Shown: piece after piece, positions 1 through 8,718 of the stretch
How positions within the stretch are numbered: position 1 is the first letter of the stretch
How the letters are laid out: each line of letters starts with the position of its first letter
Source of the DNA: an uncultured Collinsella sp.
GTDB taxonomy: Bacteria; Actinomycetota; Coriobacteriia; Coriobacteriales; Coriobacteriaceae
NCBI GenBank assembly: GCA_958443615.1
Contig: CAUCLI010000001.1
Span: 1-64,000, forward strand
DNA length: 64,000 nucleotides
Direction of reading: 5' to 3'
Notes under the pieces: generated by a model
The model's database searches: none
What the model was told of the DNA's origin: nothing
The model's input: the letters and a program-made list of their open reading frames with translations, nothing else
Translations under genes and position numbers: made by a program

Positions 1-9
1 GAGGGGTAG

Positions 10-1482
10 GTGCTCAAGAACGCCGCGCATTCCAGATGCGCAAACTGCTCAAAAATAGATGACCATTCTGCTCAAAAGCTATTGACTAAACACAGCGAGC
101 AGGACCTCTCGGAGAGGCCGCCCGAGATAGGCGGGGCGCCAGGGTCGCCCCTGCTCGAGCCCTTCGAGGCCCTGATCGACTCGTGGCTCCTGGAAGACAG
201 GCGCTGCTGGCGCAAGCAGCGCCACACCGCGAAGAGGGTCTACGACCGCCTCGTCGCGGAGGAGGGGTTCGAGGGCTCCTACTCGACGGTCCAGAGGTAC
301 GTGAGGCGCAGGCGCGAGGAGCACGCCGCCGGGCTCGACGCCCGCGAGGCACAGGGGTTCCTCCTGCTCGACTGGCTGCCCGGCGAGTGCCAGGTCGACT
401 TCGGCCAGGCGGACTTCCGGGTGCGCGGCGTGGTCACCAGGGGCCATTTCCTCGTGGTCTCGTTCCCCCACTCCAACGTCGGGTTCGCCCAGGTTTTCTG
501 GGGCGAGACTGCGGAGTGCGTCTGCCAGGGGCTCAGGAGCGTGATCGAGTTCGTCGGAGGCGTGCCGCTGCGCGCCGTCTTCGACAACGCCACCGAGGTC
601 GGCCGCAGGGTCGGCGCGCAGATCTCCACCTCCGCGCTCTTCCGCCGCTTCGCCGCGCACTACGGGCTCGACTACAGCTTCACCAACCCCTACTCCGGGA
701 ACGAGAAGGGCTCCGTGGAGAACAAGGTGGGGGCGCTCAGGCGGAACCTCTTCGTGCCGATGCCGCAGATATGGGACGTGAAGGCGTACAACGGGCGGCT
801 GCTCGACGCCTGCCTGGCCCTCTCCGAGGGCAAGCCGCACTACCGCAAGGGCGAGCCGGAGTCGGAGCTCTTCGGGGACGACCGCGCGGCGCTCTCGCCG
901 CTCCCCTCGGCGCCGTTCGCGTGCGTCAGGTGGATCACGAGGAAGTGCGACAGGCAGGGCTCCTTCAAGGCCGGCGGCGAGCACCGCTACTCGGCGGGCC
1001 CGGCCAACGCCTCGCGCGAGGTCGCCGTCGCGATGGGCGCCTTCGACGTCACGGTCGTCGGCCCCGGCGGCGAGGTGGTGGCGGAGTACGCCCGCGAATG
1101 GGGCGAGGCGCCGACGGACTCGGCCGACCCCGTGCTCCAGCTGAGGCTGCTCGCCGTGCGGCCGGGCGGCTGGCGCGACAGCGTCGTCCGGCGCTCGCTG
1201 CCGGACGAGCTCGTGGCGTTCCTCGACTCGGAGGCCCCCGCGGACCTGGGAGCCGACCTCAGGGCGCTGCGGGACGTCAGCGCCCTGAGCGGATGGGCCG
1301 CGGCGGTCGAGGGCGCGCTGAGGTCGCTTGAGGCGACGGGCGGCGTGGACGCCGCGACGCTCGAGCTCGCCGCCGCGAGGGCGGCCGCGGGCGGGGCGCT
1401 CGTGGAGTACGACGAGCCGGTCGACCTGTCGGGCTACGACCGGGCCTTCGGGCTGCTGGAAGGGGGCGCGGCCGGTGCCTAG
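10..1482 (+). pseudogene. istA: IS21-family transposase IstA, 5'-truncated
   Basis: The protein carries the IS21 IstA core: a KQRHTAKRVYDRL segment, a YSTVQRYV segment, and the integrase-type DDE region with D in CQVDFGQADF, D in AVFDNATE and the downstream E near GSVENKVG. Normal IstA starts with an HTH DNA-binding domain of roughly 60 residues. Here the first 28 or so residues are unrelated, and recognisable IstA begins just after the word TTGACTAAACACAG at 82-95. The frame happens to stay open to an ATG at position 10, but the DNA-binding end is missing, so I call it a broken copy. The stop overlaps the istB start by 8 nt, the usual coupled IS21 arrangement. Family assignment is firm; loss of function is inferred. 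Confidence 0.8.
82..95 (+). repeat. 14-bp junction repeat, copy 1
   Basis: TTGACTAAACACAG sits exactly where istA similarity begins. The same 14 bases recur at 2310-2323, where the IS30-type transposase similarity begins. It probably marks the edge of another element that abutted or left both sites. Confidence 0.6.
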
Positions 1483-2230
1483 GATCCCGGAGCCGGAGCG
1501 CGGGGAGTTCGCCTCGCGCGCCAGGTCGCTGTTCATATCCAAGGAGACGATATCGTGGTTCCTCGAGACCGCGACCCCGGGCCAGCTCTCCGCGTGCTCG
1601 GGGATGCTCGCGCGCGAGCTGGAGTCGCGGGAGCGGTCGAAGCGGGCGAGGCTGCTGCGGCAGGCGAGGTTCCCGGTGCCAAAGGCGGTCGAGGGCTTCG
1701 ACTGGTCGAACGTGCGCTTCCCCGACGGCTGGGGCCGCGACGACATGCTCTCGCTCGACTTCGTCGGCCGCGCGGAGGACCTCGTCTTCCACGGCCCCAC
1801 CGGCCGCGGCAAGACGCACGTGGCGACGGCCCTGGGCATCGAGGCGACCCGGCGCGGGATGCCCGTGCGCTTCTTCCAGACGGCCACGCTGGTGCTCCAG
1901 CTCGGGAAGGCGAAGCGCGACGGATCGCTCGGCAGGCTGATGGCCGACATCGGGAGGGCCGAGATGCTCGTCTTGGACGAGTTCGGCTACGTTCCGTTCG
2001 ACGTGGACGGCGCCCGCCTGCTCTACCAGGTGATATCCGATTCGTACGAGAGGAGGAGCATAGTGTTCACGACGAACGTGGAGTTCAGCAGGTGGGGCAC
2101 GGTCTTCGCGGACGACAAGCTGGCCGCCGCGATCGTGGACCGGGTGGTCCACCACGGAAGGCTCGTCGAGTTCGGGGGCCCGAGCCACCGGCTCGAGGAG
2201 TCCCTCATGCTGGGCAAGTCAGGAATATAG
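1475..2230 (+). CDS. istB: IS21-family helper ATPase IstB
   Basis: IstB is the AAA+ ATPase that works with IstA in IS21 transposition, loading on target DNA and activating the transposase. The 251-residue protein has a Walker A motif, GPTGRGKTHVA, near residue 110, a Walker B stretch MLVLDEFGY near residue 166, a sensor-like IVFTTNVEF, and the family ending VVDRVVHHGRLVEF with a short tail. The GTG at 1475 is chosen because AAGGGGG lies just upstream and because it overlaps the istA stop, as IS21 genes usually do. The frame is also open upstream, but that part lies antiphase inside istA. The gene looks intact, although its istA partner lacks the DNA-binding end, so the element is probably immobile by itself. 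Confidence 0.88.
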   Translation: MPRIPEPERGEFASRARSLFISKETISWFLETATPGQLSACSGMLARELESRERSKRARLLRQARFPVPKAVEGFDWSNVRFPDGWGRDDMLSLDFVGRAEDLVFHGPTGRGKTHVATALGIEATRRGMPVRFFQTATLVLQLGKAKRDGSLGRLMADIGRAEMLVLDEFGYVPFDVDGARLLYQVISDSYERRSIVFTTNVEFSRWGTVFADDKLAAAIVDRVVHHGRLVEFGGPSHRLEESLMLGKSGI

Positions 2231-2309
2231 GGGCGAGCCCGCGCCCGATCCAGAAAAACTTTCGTGGCGAAACCCGAAAGAAAGGAGTGCTCTTTTACGA
2301 AAGCGAGGC

Positions 2310-2323
2310 TTGACTAAACACAG
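2310..2323 (+). repeat. 14-bp junction repeat, copy 2
   Basis: Identical to 82-95. The IS30-type reading frame has an in-frame TAA inside this word (2315-2317), and recognisable transposase sequence starts immediately after it. Confidence 0.6.
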
Positions 2324-3184
2324 GCGATACGCGACGGGCTGCGGCGCGGGCTGTCGCCCGAGCAGATCGCGGCCACGAGGCCCGAGCTGGGGCTCTCCGC
2401 GTCCACGATATACCGCTGGGTGGACGCCGGGTACGCCGGGATGACCAACATGGAGCTGAGGCGCAAGGTGGGCTACAGGCCGAGGCGCAAGTCGGCGCCG
2501 GCCGGGGCGGGGCGGCACTCCGCGCGCAGGTCGCACACGGCGTTCGAGGCGCTTCCCGAGGACGGGCGCGCCGGCGCCTGGGAGATGGACACCGTCGAGG
2601 GCCGCGCCTCGGACTCGGCGCGCCTGCTCACGCTCTACCACAGGCCCACGGGCTTCCAGCTGGCCATACCCGTGCCCGACGGGACGTGCGCCTCGGTGCT
2701 CGCGGGGCTGGGGCTCGTGCGCGCCGCGCTCGGGGAGGAGGGCATGCGCCGGGTCTTCCGGCTCGTGCTCACCGACAACGGCGCCGAGTTCGCCGACGAG
2801 GGCGGCATCGCCGAGGCGCTCGGCGAGCGGCCCGTCGAGACGCGCCTGTACTACTGCGACCCGCGCCGCGCCGACCAGAAGGGCGGCTGCGAGAGGAACC
2901 ACGTGGAGATAAGGAAGCTGCTGCCCAAGGGCCGCGGGATCTCCTTCGACAGGCTCGCGCGCGCCGACGCGGCGCTCGTGATGTCGCAGGTCAACTCCGA
3001 GCCCCGCGGCAGGCTCGCGTGGCGGACGCCCGCCGAGATGCTCCTCGCCGCGCTCGGCGAGGACGCCCGCGCGCTGCTCGACGCCTTCGGCGTCGAGATG
3101 CTGGCGCCCGGCGAGCTCGACCTGACGCCGGGGCGCGTGGAGCGCGCCCGCGCGGAGAGGGGTGAGGCGCCGCTGGCGGAGTAA
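2324..3184 (+). pseudogene. IS30-family transposase, N-terminally truncated
   Basis: Coding similarity begins at 2324 with IRDGLRRGLSPEQIA and STIYRWVDAG, the second helical segment of IS30 transposases. The DDE integrase core follows: D in WEMDTVEGR, D in LVLTDNGAEF and E in GGCERNHVEIRKLLPKG. The usual N-terminal HTH, about 100 residues, is absent. An in-frame TAA at 2315 closes the frame just upstream, and the first ATG (2420) lies inside the conserved region. The C-terminal end, FGVEMLAPGELDLTPGRVE, looks complete. It is probably a dead fragment joined to the same 14-bp word that truncates istA upstream. Confidence 0.78.
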
Positions 3185-3683
3185 CCCTGCGGGGACAACC
3201 GAATCGAGACCGCGGCACCCGTCGCGCTGAGTCCGGAAGCAGCGCGCGGCGGGCCGGCGGAGCATGCCCTCAGGACCCATCGCGACGCCCCGTCACGAAT
3301 CCTACACCAGCGGGAACGTCGGCGGGAGGCCCCTTGCGGGGCCTCCCGACCGTCTCGCTGGCTGCGGAAACGCGCTATGCGGTCGCAGTGTTTCGCTGAG
3401 GTTGAAAATCAACCCGGACCGTTGATGCAGTTACCCAATGGAAACGCTAGTGAAGGTCCGACAGCGGTCGCCCAGGCTGCTCAAATCCCAATACCCATTT
3501 CGCTCAGTGGCTGTTGCCCAAATTCATCTCTTCACCGTGCGCTCGAAAGCCCGCTCAACACAGTGATGGCCCACGGCTCATCGTTATACGGGAGCCGTAG
3601 GCCATCATTTTATCTATGCGAAACACAGTCAAAAGCTATGCCGGACGCAGACCGGGGAACCCGTCATGTAAACGCAGATAGCC
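3185..3683. other. Intergenic scar between IS30 remnant and rfbB
   Basis: No convincing gene lies in these 499 bases. The stretch holds the hairpin at 3324-3347 and an inverted 9-mer pair, GTGTTTCGC at 3388-3396 and GCGAAACAC at 3618-3626, with weak resemblance to an element end. A reading frame at 3377-3829 runs antisense into rfbB and has no domain or credible ribosome site. Confidence 0.5.
3324..3347. terminator. Strong hairpin downstream of IS30 remnant
   Basis: Arms GGGAGGCCCC (3324-3333) and GGGGCCTCCC (3338-3347) pair perfectly around TTGC. No T-run follows on either strand, so it may be a weak terminator or part of the element end. Confidence 0.4.
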
Positions 3684-4706
3684 CTACTGGCCCTGCGCCC
3701 TGTACCTGGCCTCGGTGGCCTCCTTGGCGGGGCGCCACCAGGCCTCGTTGTCGCGGTACCAGGCTATGGTCTCGGCCAGGCCGGCGGCGAAGTCGGTGCG
3801 CGAGGGCTCCCAGCCGAGCTCGGTCCTGAGCTTGTTCGCGTCGATGGCGTAGCGGCGGTCGTGGCCGGGGCGGTCGCGCACCCAGTCGAAGTCGTCCCCG
3901 TCTCGGCCGAAGGCCCTGAGGATTTCGCGCAGCACCGTGATGTTGTCCAGCTCGCCGTCGGCGCCGATCAGGTAGGTCTCGCCGATGCGGCCCTTCGTGA
4001 GGATGCACCAGACGGCGCTGGAGTGGTCCTCGGTGTGGATCCAGTCGCGGACGTTGCGGCCGTCGCCGTAGAGCTTGGGGCGGACGCCGTCGATCAGGTT
4101 GGTTATCTGGCGCGGGATGAACTTCTCCACGTGCTGGTAGGGGCCGTAGTTGTTGGAGCAGTTGGAGATGGTTGCCCTGAGGCCGAAGGTGCGGGCCCAG
4201 GCGCGCACCAGCAGGTCCGAGGACGCCTTGGTGGAGCTGTAGGGCGAGCTCGGGCGGTAGGGCGTCTCCTCGGTGAAGCGGGCCGGGTCGTCGAGCGCCA
4301 GGTCGCCGTAGACCTCGTCGGTGGAGACGTGGTGGTAGCGCACGCCGTGCTTGCGGCAGGCCTCGATGAGGGTGTAGGTGCCCTCGACGTTGGTCTTGAG
4401 GAACGGGCCCGGGTCGGCGATGGAGTTGTCGTTGTGGGACTCGGCGGCGTAGTGGACCACTGCGTCCGTCCCCGAGACCAGGCGGTCCACGAGCGCGGCG
4501 TCGCAGATGTCGCCCACGACGAGCTCGACGCGGTCCGAGGGCAGCCCGGCGATGTTGTCGGGGTTGCCGGCGTAGGTCAGCTTGTCCAGCACGGTGACGC
4601 GCACGCCCGGGTGCTCGCGCACCACATGGTGGACGAAGTTGGAGCCGATGAAGCCGCAGCCGCCGGTGACGACGATGCGGCGGGGCTCGAAACGTGCCTT
4701 ATCCAT
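3684..4706 (-). CDS. rfbB: dTDP-glucose 4,6-dehydratase
   Basis: RfbB/RmlB converts dTDP-glucose to dTDP-4-keto-6-deoxyglucose, the second step toward dTDP-L-rhamnose. The 340-residue protein is an extended short-chain dehydrogenase: GGCGFIGSNF nucleotide-binding loop at the N-terminus, HYAAESHNDNS with the substrate-contact ESH motif, STDEVYGDL with the catalytic T-D-E triad, YSSTKASSDLLV holding the YxxxK dyad, and SNNYGPYQ. The ATG at 4706 is preferred over an upstream in-frame ATG because GGGAGA precedes it. No rmlA, rmlC or rmlD is in view, so the rest of the pathway must be elsewhere or lost. It lies downstream of a truncated flippase, next to IS debris. Confidence 0.93.
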   Translation of the reverse strand: MDKARFEPRRIVVTGGCGFIGSNFVHHVVREHPGVRVTVLDKLTYAGNPDNIAGLPSDRVELVVGDICDAALVDRLVSGTDAVVHYAAESHNDNSIADPGPFLKTNVEGTYTLIEACRKHGVRYHHVSTDEVYGDLALDDPARFTEETPYRPSSPYSSTKASSDLLVRAWARTFGLRATISNCSNNYGPYQHVEKFIPRQITNLIDGVRPKLYGDGRNVRDWIHTEDHSSAVWCILTKGRIGETYLIGADGELDNITVLREILRAFGRDGDDFDWVRDRPGHDRRYAIDANKLRTELGWEPSRTDFAAGLAETIAWYRDNEAWWRPAKEATEARYRAQGQ

Positions 4707-4819
4707 GCGTCTCCCATCGCTTGCGCGGCGCACCGCGGGCGGGTGAACCGCCGCACCCGCAGATCGATACCCCTCATCATAGGCCTCCGATGAGCAGGCG
4801 CATCATCTGGATGCACCCA

Positions 4820-5632
4820 CTACCGGCGCCGCAAAACGGCGCGAGCTTTTCCGATCAGCATGAGGGCTGTCTCGTCTCGCAGGGCAACTGCGACGGCGAT
4901 GTCCACGGGGCGGGAGATCAACAGGCCCGCGATCGCGATCGCTCCGGGGCCTACGGAGAACGCGGTTACGAGCAACCATGCGCAACCCGCGGACACCGCG
5001 GCGGCGACCGCGTTGGGCGCCGCCATGCGCGCCAGGTCGCGCGGGCGCACGAAGGACGAGAGCACGTCGCGGGCGCACCAGAGCTCGATGCGCAGGACGG
5101 TCGCCGCGGTGGCCAAAAGCGCAACGCCCGCGCCCACCGCGCCGAACGGACCGTCCAACAGCAGGTTGAGCACCACGCTCACCGGGGCCGCCGCAATGCT
5201 CGACACGGCCATCTGCCTCTCGCGGCCCAGCGGGGACGGGATGTACATCACCACGAAGTAGCTGACGCGCGACATGAGGCTCACCGCGCCGATGATCCAC
5301 ACCGCCGTCACCGCGCTGGCAAACGCCTCGCCGGCCACGAACAGGACCACGGGCTCGGCGAACACCAGCAGATAGCACATCACCGCAAGGCAGATGTTCA
5401 TCGTGAATCCAAAGCCTGCGCGCACCAACCTGCGAAACCCCGCAACGTCGTCAGTCATTTGGTCGTGCGCTATCCGGGGCACGAACACCCCCGTCACCGC
5501 ACCGACCACACTGCATTGCACATGCTCGATCTTCACTGCGAGCTGATGCAGTCCAACCTGGTAATTTCCATGCGATAACACGCCGAGCATCGTTCTGTTG
5601 AACGAGAGGCACACCGGTACCGTCAAGGTCAA
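4820..5632 (-). pseudogene. Wzx-type polysaccharide flippase, C-terminal fragment
   Basis: About 270 residues match the second half of MATE/MVF-type O-antigen flippases: an N-terminal NRTMLGVLSHGNYQVGLHQ segment (family form DRTMLG...NTQVGLY), GVFVPRIAHDQ, then several hydrophobic helices. The first half, about 200 residues, is missing. The frame opens only with a TTG, and a stop codon lies a few codons upstream on the same strand. GC and codon use match rfbB rather than the AT-rich flippase at 5975-7420, so this is probably the older resident flippase, left broken when the present cassette arrived. Confidence 0.7.
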
Positions 5633-5735
5633 CGAGCCCGCGCGCGCCTACGAGGGCACCGCGGCCGGGCACGCGGCCAGGATCATCGCGCTTGTGGTGG
5701 CCGACAACCTGTTTCCCGGCAGGAGGGCGGCGTAG
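5623..5735 (+). pseudogene. Short C-terminal coding remnant, unidentified
   Basis: The plus strand reads NEPARAYEGTAAGHAARIIA followed by LVVADNLFPGRRAA and a TAG at 5733-5735, with GC-rich codon use like that of real genes here. It resembles the tail of a sugar-metabolism or epimerase-like enzyme, but I cannot name it. It abuts the broken end of the flippase fragment, so both may flank one deletion junction. Confidence 0.3.
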
Positions 5736-5974
5736 CATGCGCTAGAATGACGGCATTCTGGGCGATTCTCGGTTCCTCGGGCAGTCTGCGGCCACCCTCG
5801 AGAACCGTGCCCCACACCAACTTTCGGGACACTACCCACCACTTTTCGCGACGTTACCTGGGATCGGTTGTCGGTATGACTCCTTCTCCTTTTTGAAACG
5901 CCTCGACTACCTATTCTGTCTATTACAAACGGGTGCGATGTTACAAACGGGTGCGATGACGCTCGGTGTAACCC
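5736..5974. other. Intergenic region with 18-bp tandem repeat
   Basis: No gene is evident. The 3' part holds two exact tandem copies of TTACAAACGGGTGCGATG at 5923-5940 and 5941-5958, just downstream of the Wzx stop. GC content drops sharply across this stretch, marking the edge of the AT-rich glycan cassette. Confidence 0.6.
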
Positions 5975-7420
5975 TCAATGACGCACTGGTCGTTGCTGGC
6001 CTTTCGATATAATTGGAGCAATTTTCTTTCTAAGCTCAAAAACGCCACGCTTAATTATTGCGGAGTAGCTCGTATTTAGCTTTTCACATAAATACATCGG
6101 CCATTTCCAATTGTTATACAACAACTGCGAAACTGCTTGGCCTAAAACTATTCCATACGGGCCAAAGTGCAACACTCCGCACAGCACGCAAGATAATACG
6201 ACCCCCAAAACCGCCGCAAACAAGTAGCCCGGCATATAAGGAAGTTCGTTCCTGCTAACAATATAGTTACAGAATAACCCATGCTGGTTCCACAAGGCTA
6301 TATAGATGCATAGCAAGATGAACAGAGGGAGATCCATCGTTGTTCCAGGTTTAAGAAATGGCAGAAGAGGAGCTACAATTACACATACGCCAAACACGCC
6401 GACTATGAACAAAAGCCAGTAAACCACAATTCCGCTTGATACCAAATTAATCTGCGCCTCATTATCATGCTTGGCAAACGCTGATTGCATGGCAGGGAAA
6501 AAAGCCTTTGGATACGCCGAGGCAAGGTTGATAATAGCCGTTGCGAACTGCAGGGCTATGGAATAGAGACCGGCCGCTGTTAGACCAAAAAACAACGAAC
6601 TTATCACTGATATCGCCTGTGTAGAAGCATAGTTTGAAAAAGAAACTACTCCATCTCTCCAGGCAATTCCACCGACGCTGCGAAGCACCTCCATCTTTTC
6701 CTCCAGAGATGAACGCACCCGATCTCTTTTTCTTCCTTCATTGATATCTCGATGCATGCGCAAACCAACTACAGCGGAAACTCTAATCGCAACCGAATTC
6801 ATCAGATACCCAAGGGAGGCGCCAAGCAAACCAAAACCCTTGCACAGCAACACGACACTGACGATGATTTGTAGCATTTTACCTATCGTGCGGGCTTTGT
6901 TCTCTCCTGCGATGTCTCCATATCCCCTAAGAACGGTCAGAGACCAAAGGAAATAGATATTCAGGAAGACGGCAATGCAAAAAATCGCCCATGACGCCAT
7001 AATTCCTGCATCAAGTATTTTCGCAGCAACCACATGGATGTACGCAGTCCCTACAGTAACCAACAGGACCAGCACAACCATCGCTATTAATGCATAAACG
7101 CCTTTAGACACACTGATCACGGTATTAAGAAGATGCCAATCAATCGACCGTCGACTCACATCTTCCGCAACCTTATCGCCATCTAGGCTTTGTGCGCCAC
7201 TAATCACGTAAACTATATTTCTAGCAAAAGTAGGATCAAATCCGAACTCGAATAAGACAGCCAGATTTGCTATTGCCGTATAGACATACCACAAACCGAG
7301 CTCTTCGCCAGTCAGATAGTGAACAAGCAGTGGAAGCAAAAGCAATCCACTCGTCATGCTTACCAACGTGCCGATATAGTTCCACACTACATCATTTTTA
7401 GTTGTCCGCACTGAAGTCAT
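5975..7420 (-). CDS. Wzx-like polysaccharide flippase
   Basis: A polytopic inner-membrane protein of about 481 residues with 12 or so hydrophobic helices and the N-terminal flippase pattern NYIGTLVSMTSGLLLLPLLV followed by LGLWYVYTAIANLAVLFEFG. This family moves undecaprenyl-linked repeat units across the membrane before polymerisation. The second of two adjacent ATGs (7420) is chosen: AAAGGAG lies 5 nt upstream, and its A is the last base of the preceding gene's TGA, which implies translational coupling. It is the last intact gene of the leftward glycan operon. Codon use is AT-rich, unlike the GC-rich flippase remnant at 4820-5632, so it was probably acquired with the cassette. Confidence 0.85.
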   Translation of the reverse strand: MTSVRTTKNDVVWNYIGTLVSMTSGLLLLPLLVHYLTGEELGLWYVYTAIANLAVLFEFGFDPTFARNIVYVISGAQSLDGDKVAEDVSRRSIDWHLLNTVISVSKGVYALIAMVVLVLLVTVGTAYIHVVAAKILDAGIMASWAIFCIAVFLNIYFLWSLTVLRGYGDIAGENKARTIGKMLQIIVSVVLLCKGFGLLGASLGYLMNSVAIRVSAVVGLRMHRDINEGRKRDRVRSSLEEKMEVLRSVGGIAWRDGVVSFSNYASTQAISVISSLFFGLTAAGLYSIALQFATAIINLASAYPKAFFPAMQSAFAKHDNEAQINLVSSGIVVYWLLFIVGVFGVCVIVAPLLPFLKPGTTMDLPLFILLCIYIALWNQHGLFCNYIVSRNELPYMPGYLFAAVLGVVLSCVLCGVLHFGPYGIVLGQAVSQLLYNNWKWPMYLCEKLNTSYSAIIKRGVFELRKKIAPIISKGQQRPVRH

Positions 7421-8718
7421 CATTCTCCTTTTACAGTGAATCTTGAGCGCATGGCCGAGGAATGGCAACCAAGTTCACATGTGCCCCCCGACTCCGATGA
7501 TTTTCGCAATGGGTGCGAGCTGTAGATTAAGGTTGAGAATAAAAATAAAAGAAAGTCGCTATGGATCTGCAAGGCTAATATTTCCGCGAAACCCATAGCG
7601 ATGAACACCGCAAACAAAGTCAGTTCGTACACAAGACACGCACGCCTAATTGCAAACGCATACAAAGCGATAAAAGCAACTACAAACATTGTAAAAAGGA
7701 CTATCCCAAAACGCATGATCGCATGATCGTAAACGTTATCGACAACAAACTCCTTGATAACCCCATCAACATTCCACTCCATTACACCTGAATAAGAGTT
7801 CCCGAATAGAGTTAATGGAGCGCGAACAAAATATGCTTTCGCAAGGCTTAGACGACCTGAAAGCAAACCGTCTAGCCATTCATGCAAGGCAATATTCGCA
7901 TCAAAATTATATAGAAAAAAAATGCTTAAACCCATCATCGCTAAAGACACAAAGAGCAACACATAAAGATGACTCCTGCTTTTTCCAACTCTCCTGATAA
8001 AGGAGGCTAGAATCACTGATACCAGCGTCATAAACAGAATTAAAGCGGACGTCTTTGACCTGGCAATAAACATAACTATATAAATTGCGGCTAGATTAAG
8101 CACGGGTGCCACAAATCGTGCCATTCGCCCATTCACAGCGATATAAATGGCAATCACGGCAGTGACGAGCGCAGCCCCTAATGAGTTGGGGTGCTGGAAT
8201 CCAAGCGCCACCCGAACAACACCATTATCCGACCTTGCTGCCACTACGTTCTCAATTAATCCGGAGCCCGAGCCGATGACTGCAAGCAGGGTTACCGACA
8301 AACATGAAAAGGCTGTTATTTCAGCAATTCTTTTTATGCTGACATCCTTTCCAGCAGCAATAAATAGAAGACTCCACAGAATCCACCCTTCCCTTGAGCG
8401 TATCCACAGAATCACACCAAATAATGCCAATATCAACGAAATAGCCCGACGCGCTGGAGAGGTTTTTATTGTGAGAAATCTAAACGCAATGAGAGCGCAT
8501 GTCACAAGCTGAACGTAACTCTCAATCTGGTCAGCGGGTGTCGGCTGTCCATCAGGAAAAAACATCGTTAGGCGTAACCACGACCAGAATGAGAAAACTC
8601 CAAATGCGACATACAGTGGCAATGGGTCATCTTTAAGTACACGGCTGATGACATCCCCAATGATCTCTTTCCTTGGCTCCTCCCTAAAGTGCACGCCGAC
8701 TTTTCTCGATCTCTTCAT
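7420..8718 (-). CDS. Wzy-like O-antigen/capsule polymerase
   Basis: A 432-residue membrane protein with about 10-12 predicted helices and a large polar loop. The signature GFQHPNSLG near residue 175 matches the Wzy_C/O-antigen ligase region, where polymerases and ligases carry a conserved H/N-P-N. In a LoaP-wbaP-GT-Wzx cluster the expected role is polymerising lipid-linked repeats outside the membrane. The start overlaps the upstream glycosyltransferase by 35 nt and the stop overlaps the flippase start. No strong ribosome site is visible at the ATG, in keeping with coupling. Polymerases of this type are too divergent for the linkage to be predicted. AT-rich composition. Confidence 0.8.
   Translation of the reverse strand: MKRSRKVGVHFREEPRKEIIGDVISRVLKDDPLPLYVAFGVFSFWSWLRLTMFFPDGQPTPADQIESYVQLVTCALIAFRFLTIKTSPARRAISLILALFGVILWIRSREGWILWSLLFIAAGKDVSIKRIAEITAFSCLSVTLLAVIGSGSGLIENVVAARSDNGVVRVALGFQHPNSLGAALVTAVIAIYIAVNGRMARFVAPVLNLAAIYIVMFIARSKTSALILFMTLVSVILASFIRRVGKSRSHLYVLLFVSLAMMGLSIFFLYNFDANIALHEWLDGLLSGRLSLAKAYFVRAPLTLFGNSYSGVMEWNVDGVIKEFVVDNVYDHAIMRFGIVLFTMFVVAFIALYAFAIRRACLVYELTLFAVFIAMGFAEILALQIHSDFLLFLFSTLIYSSHPLRKSSESGGTCELGCHSSAMRSRFTVKGE

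Noticed and set aside
3377..3829. 150-residue plus-strand frame before rfbB
   Set aside because: Overlaps rfbB antisense, has no recognisable motif, and no ribosome site.
5923..5958. Possible CRISPR array
   Set aside because: Only two copies, adjacent without spacers, and no cas genes in the window.
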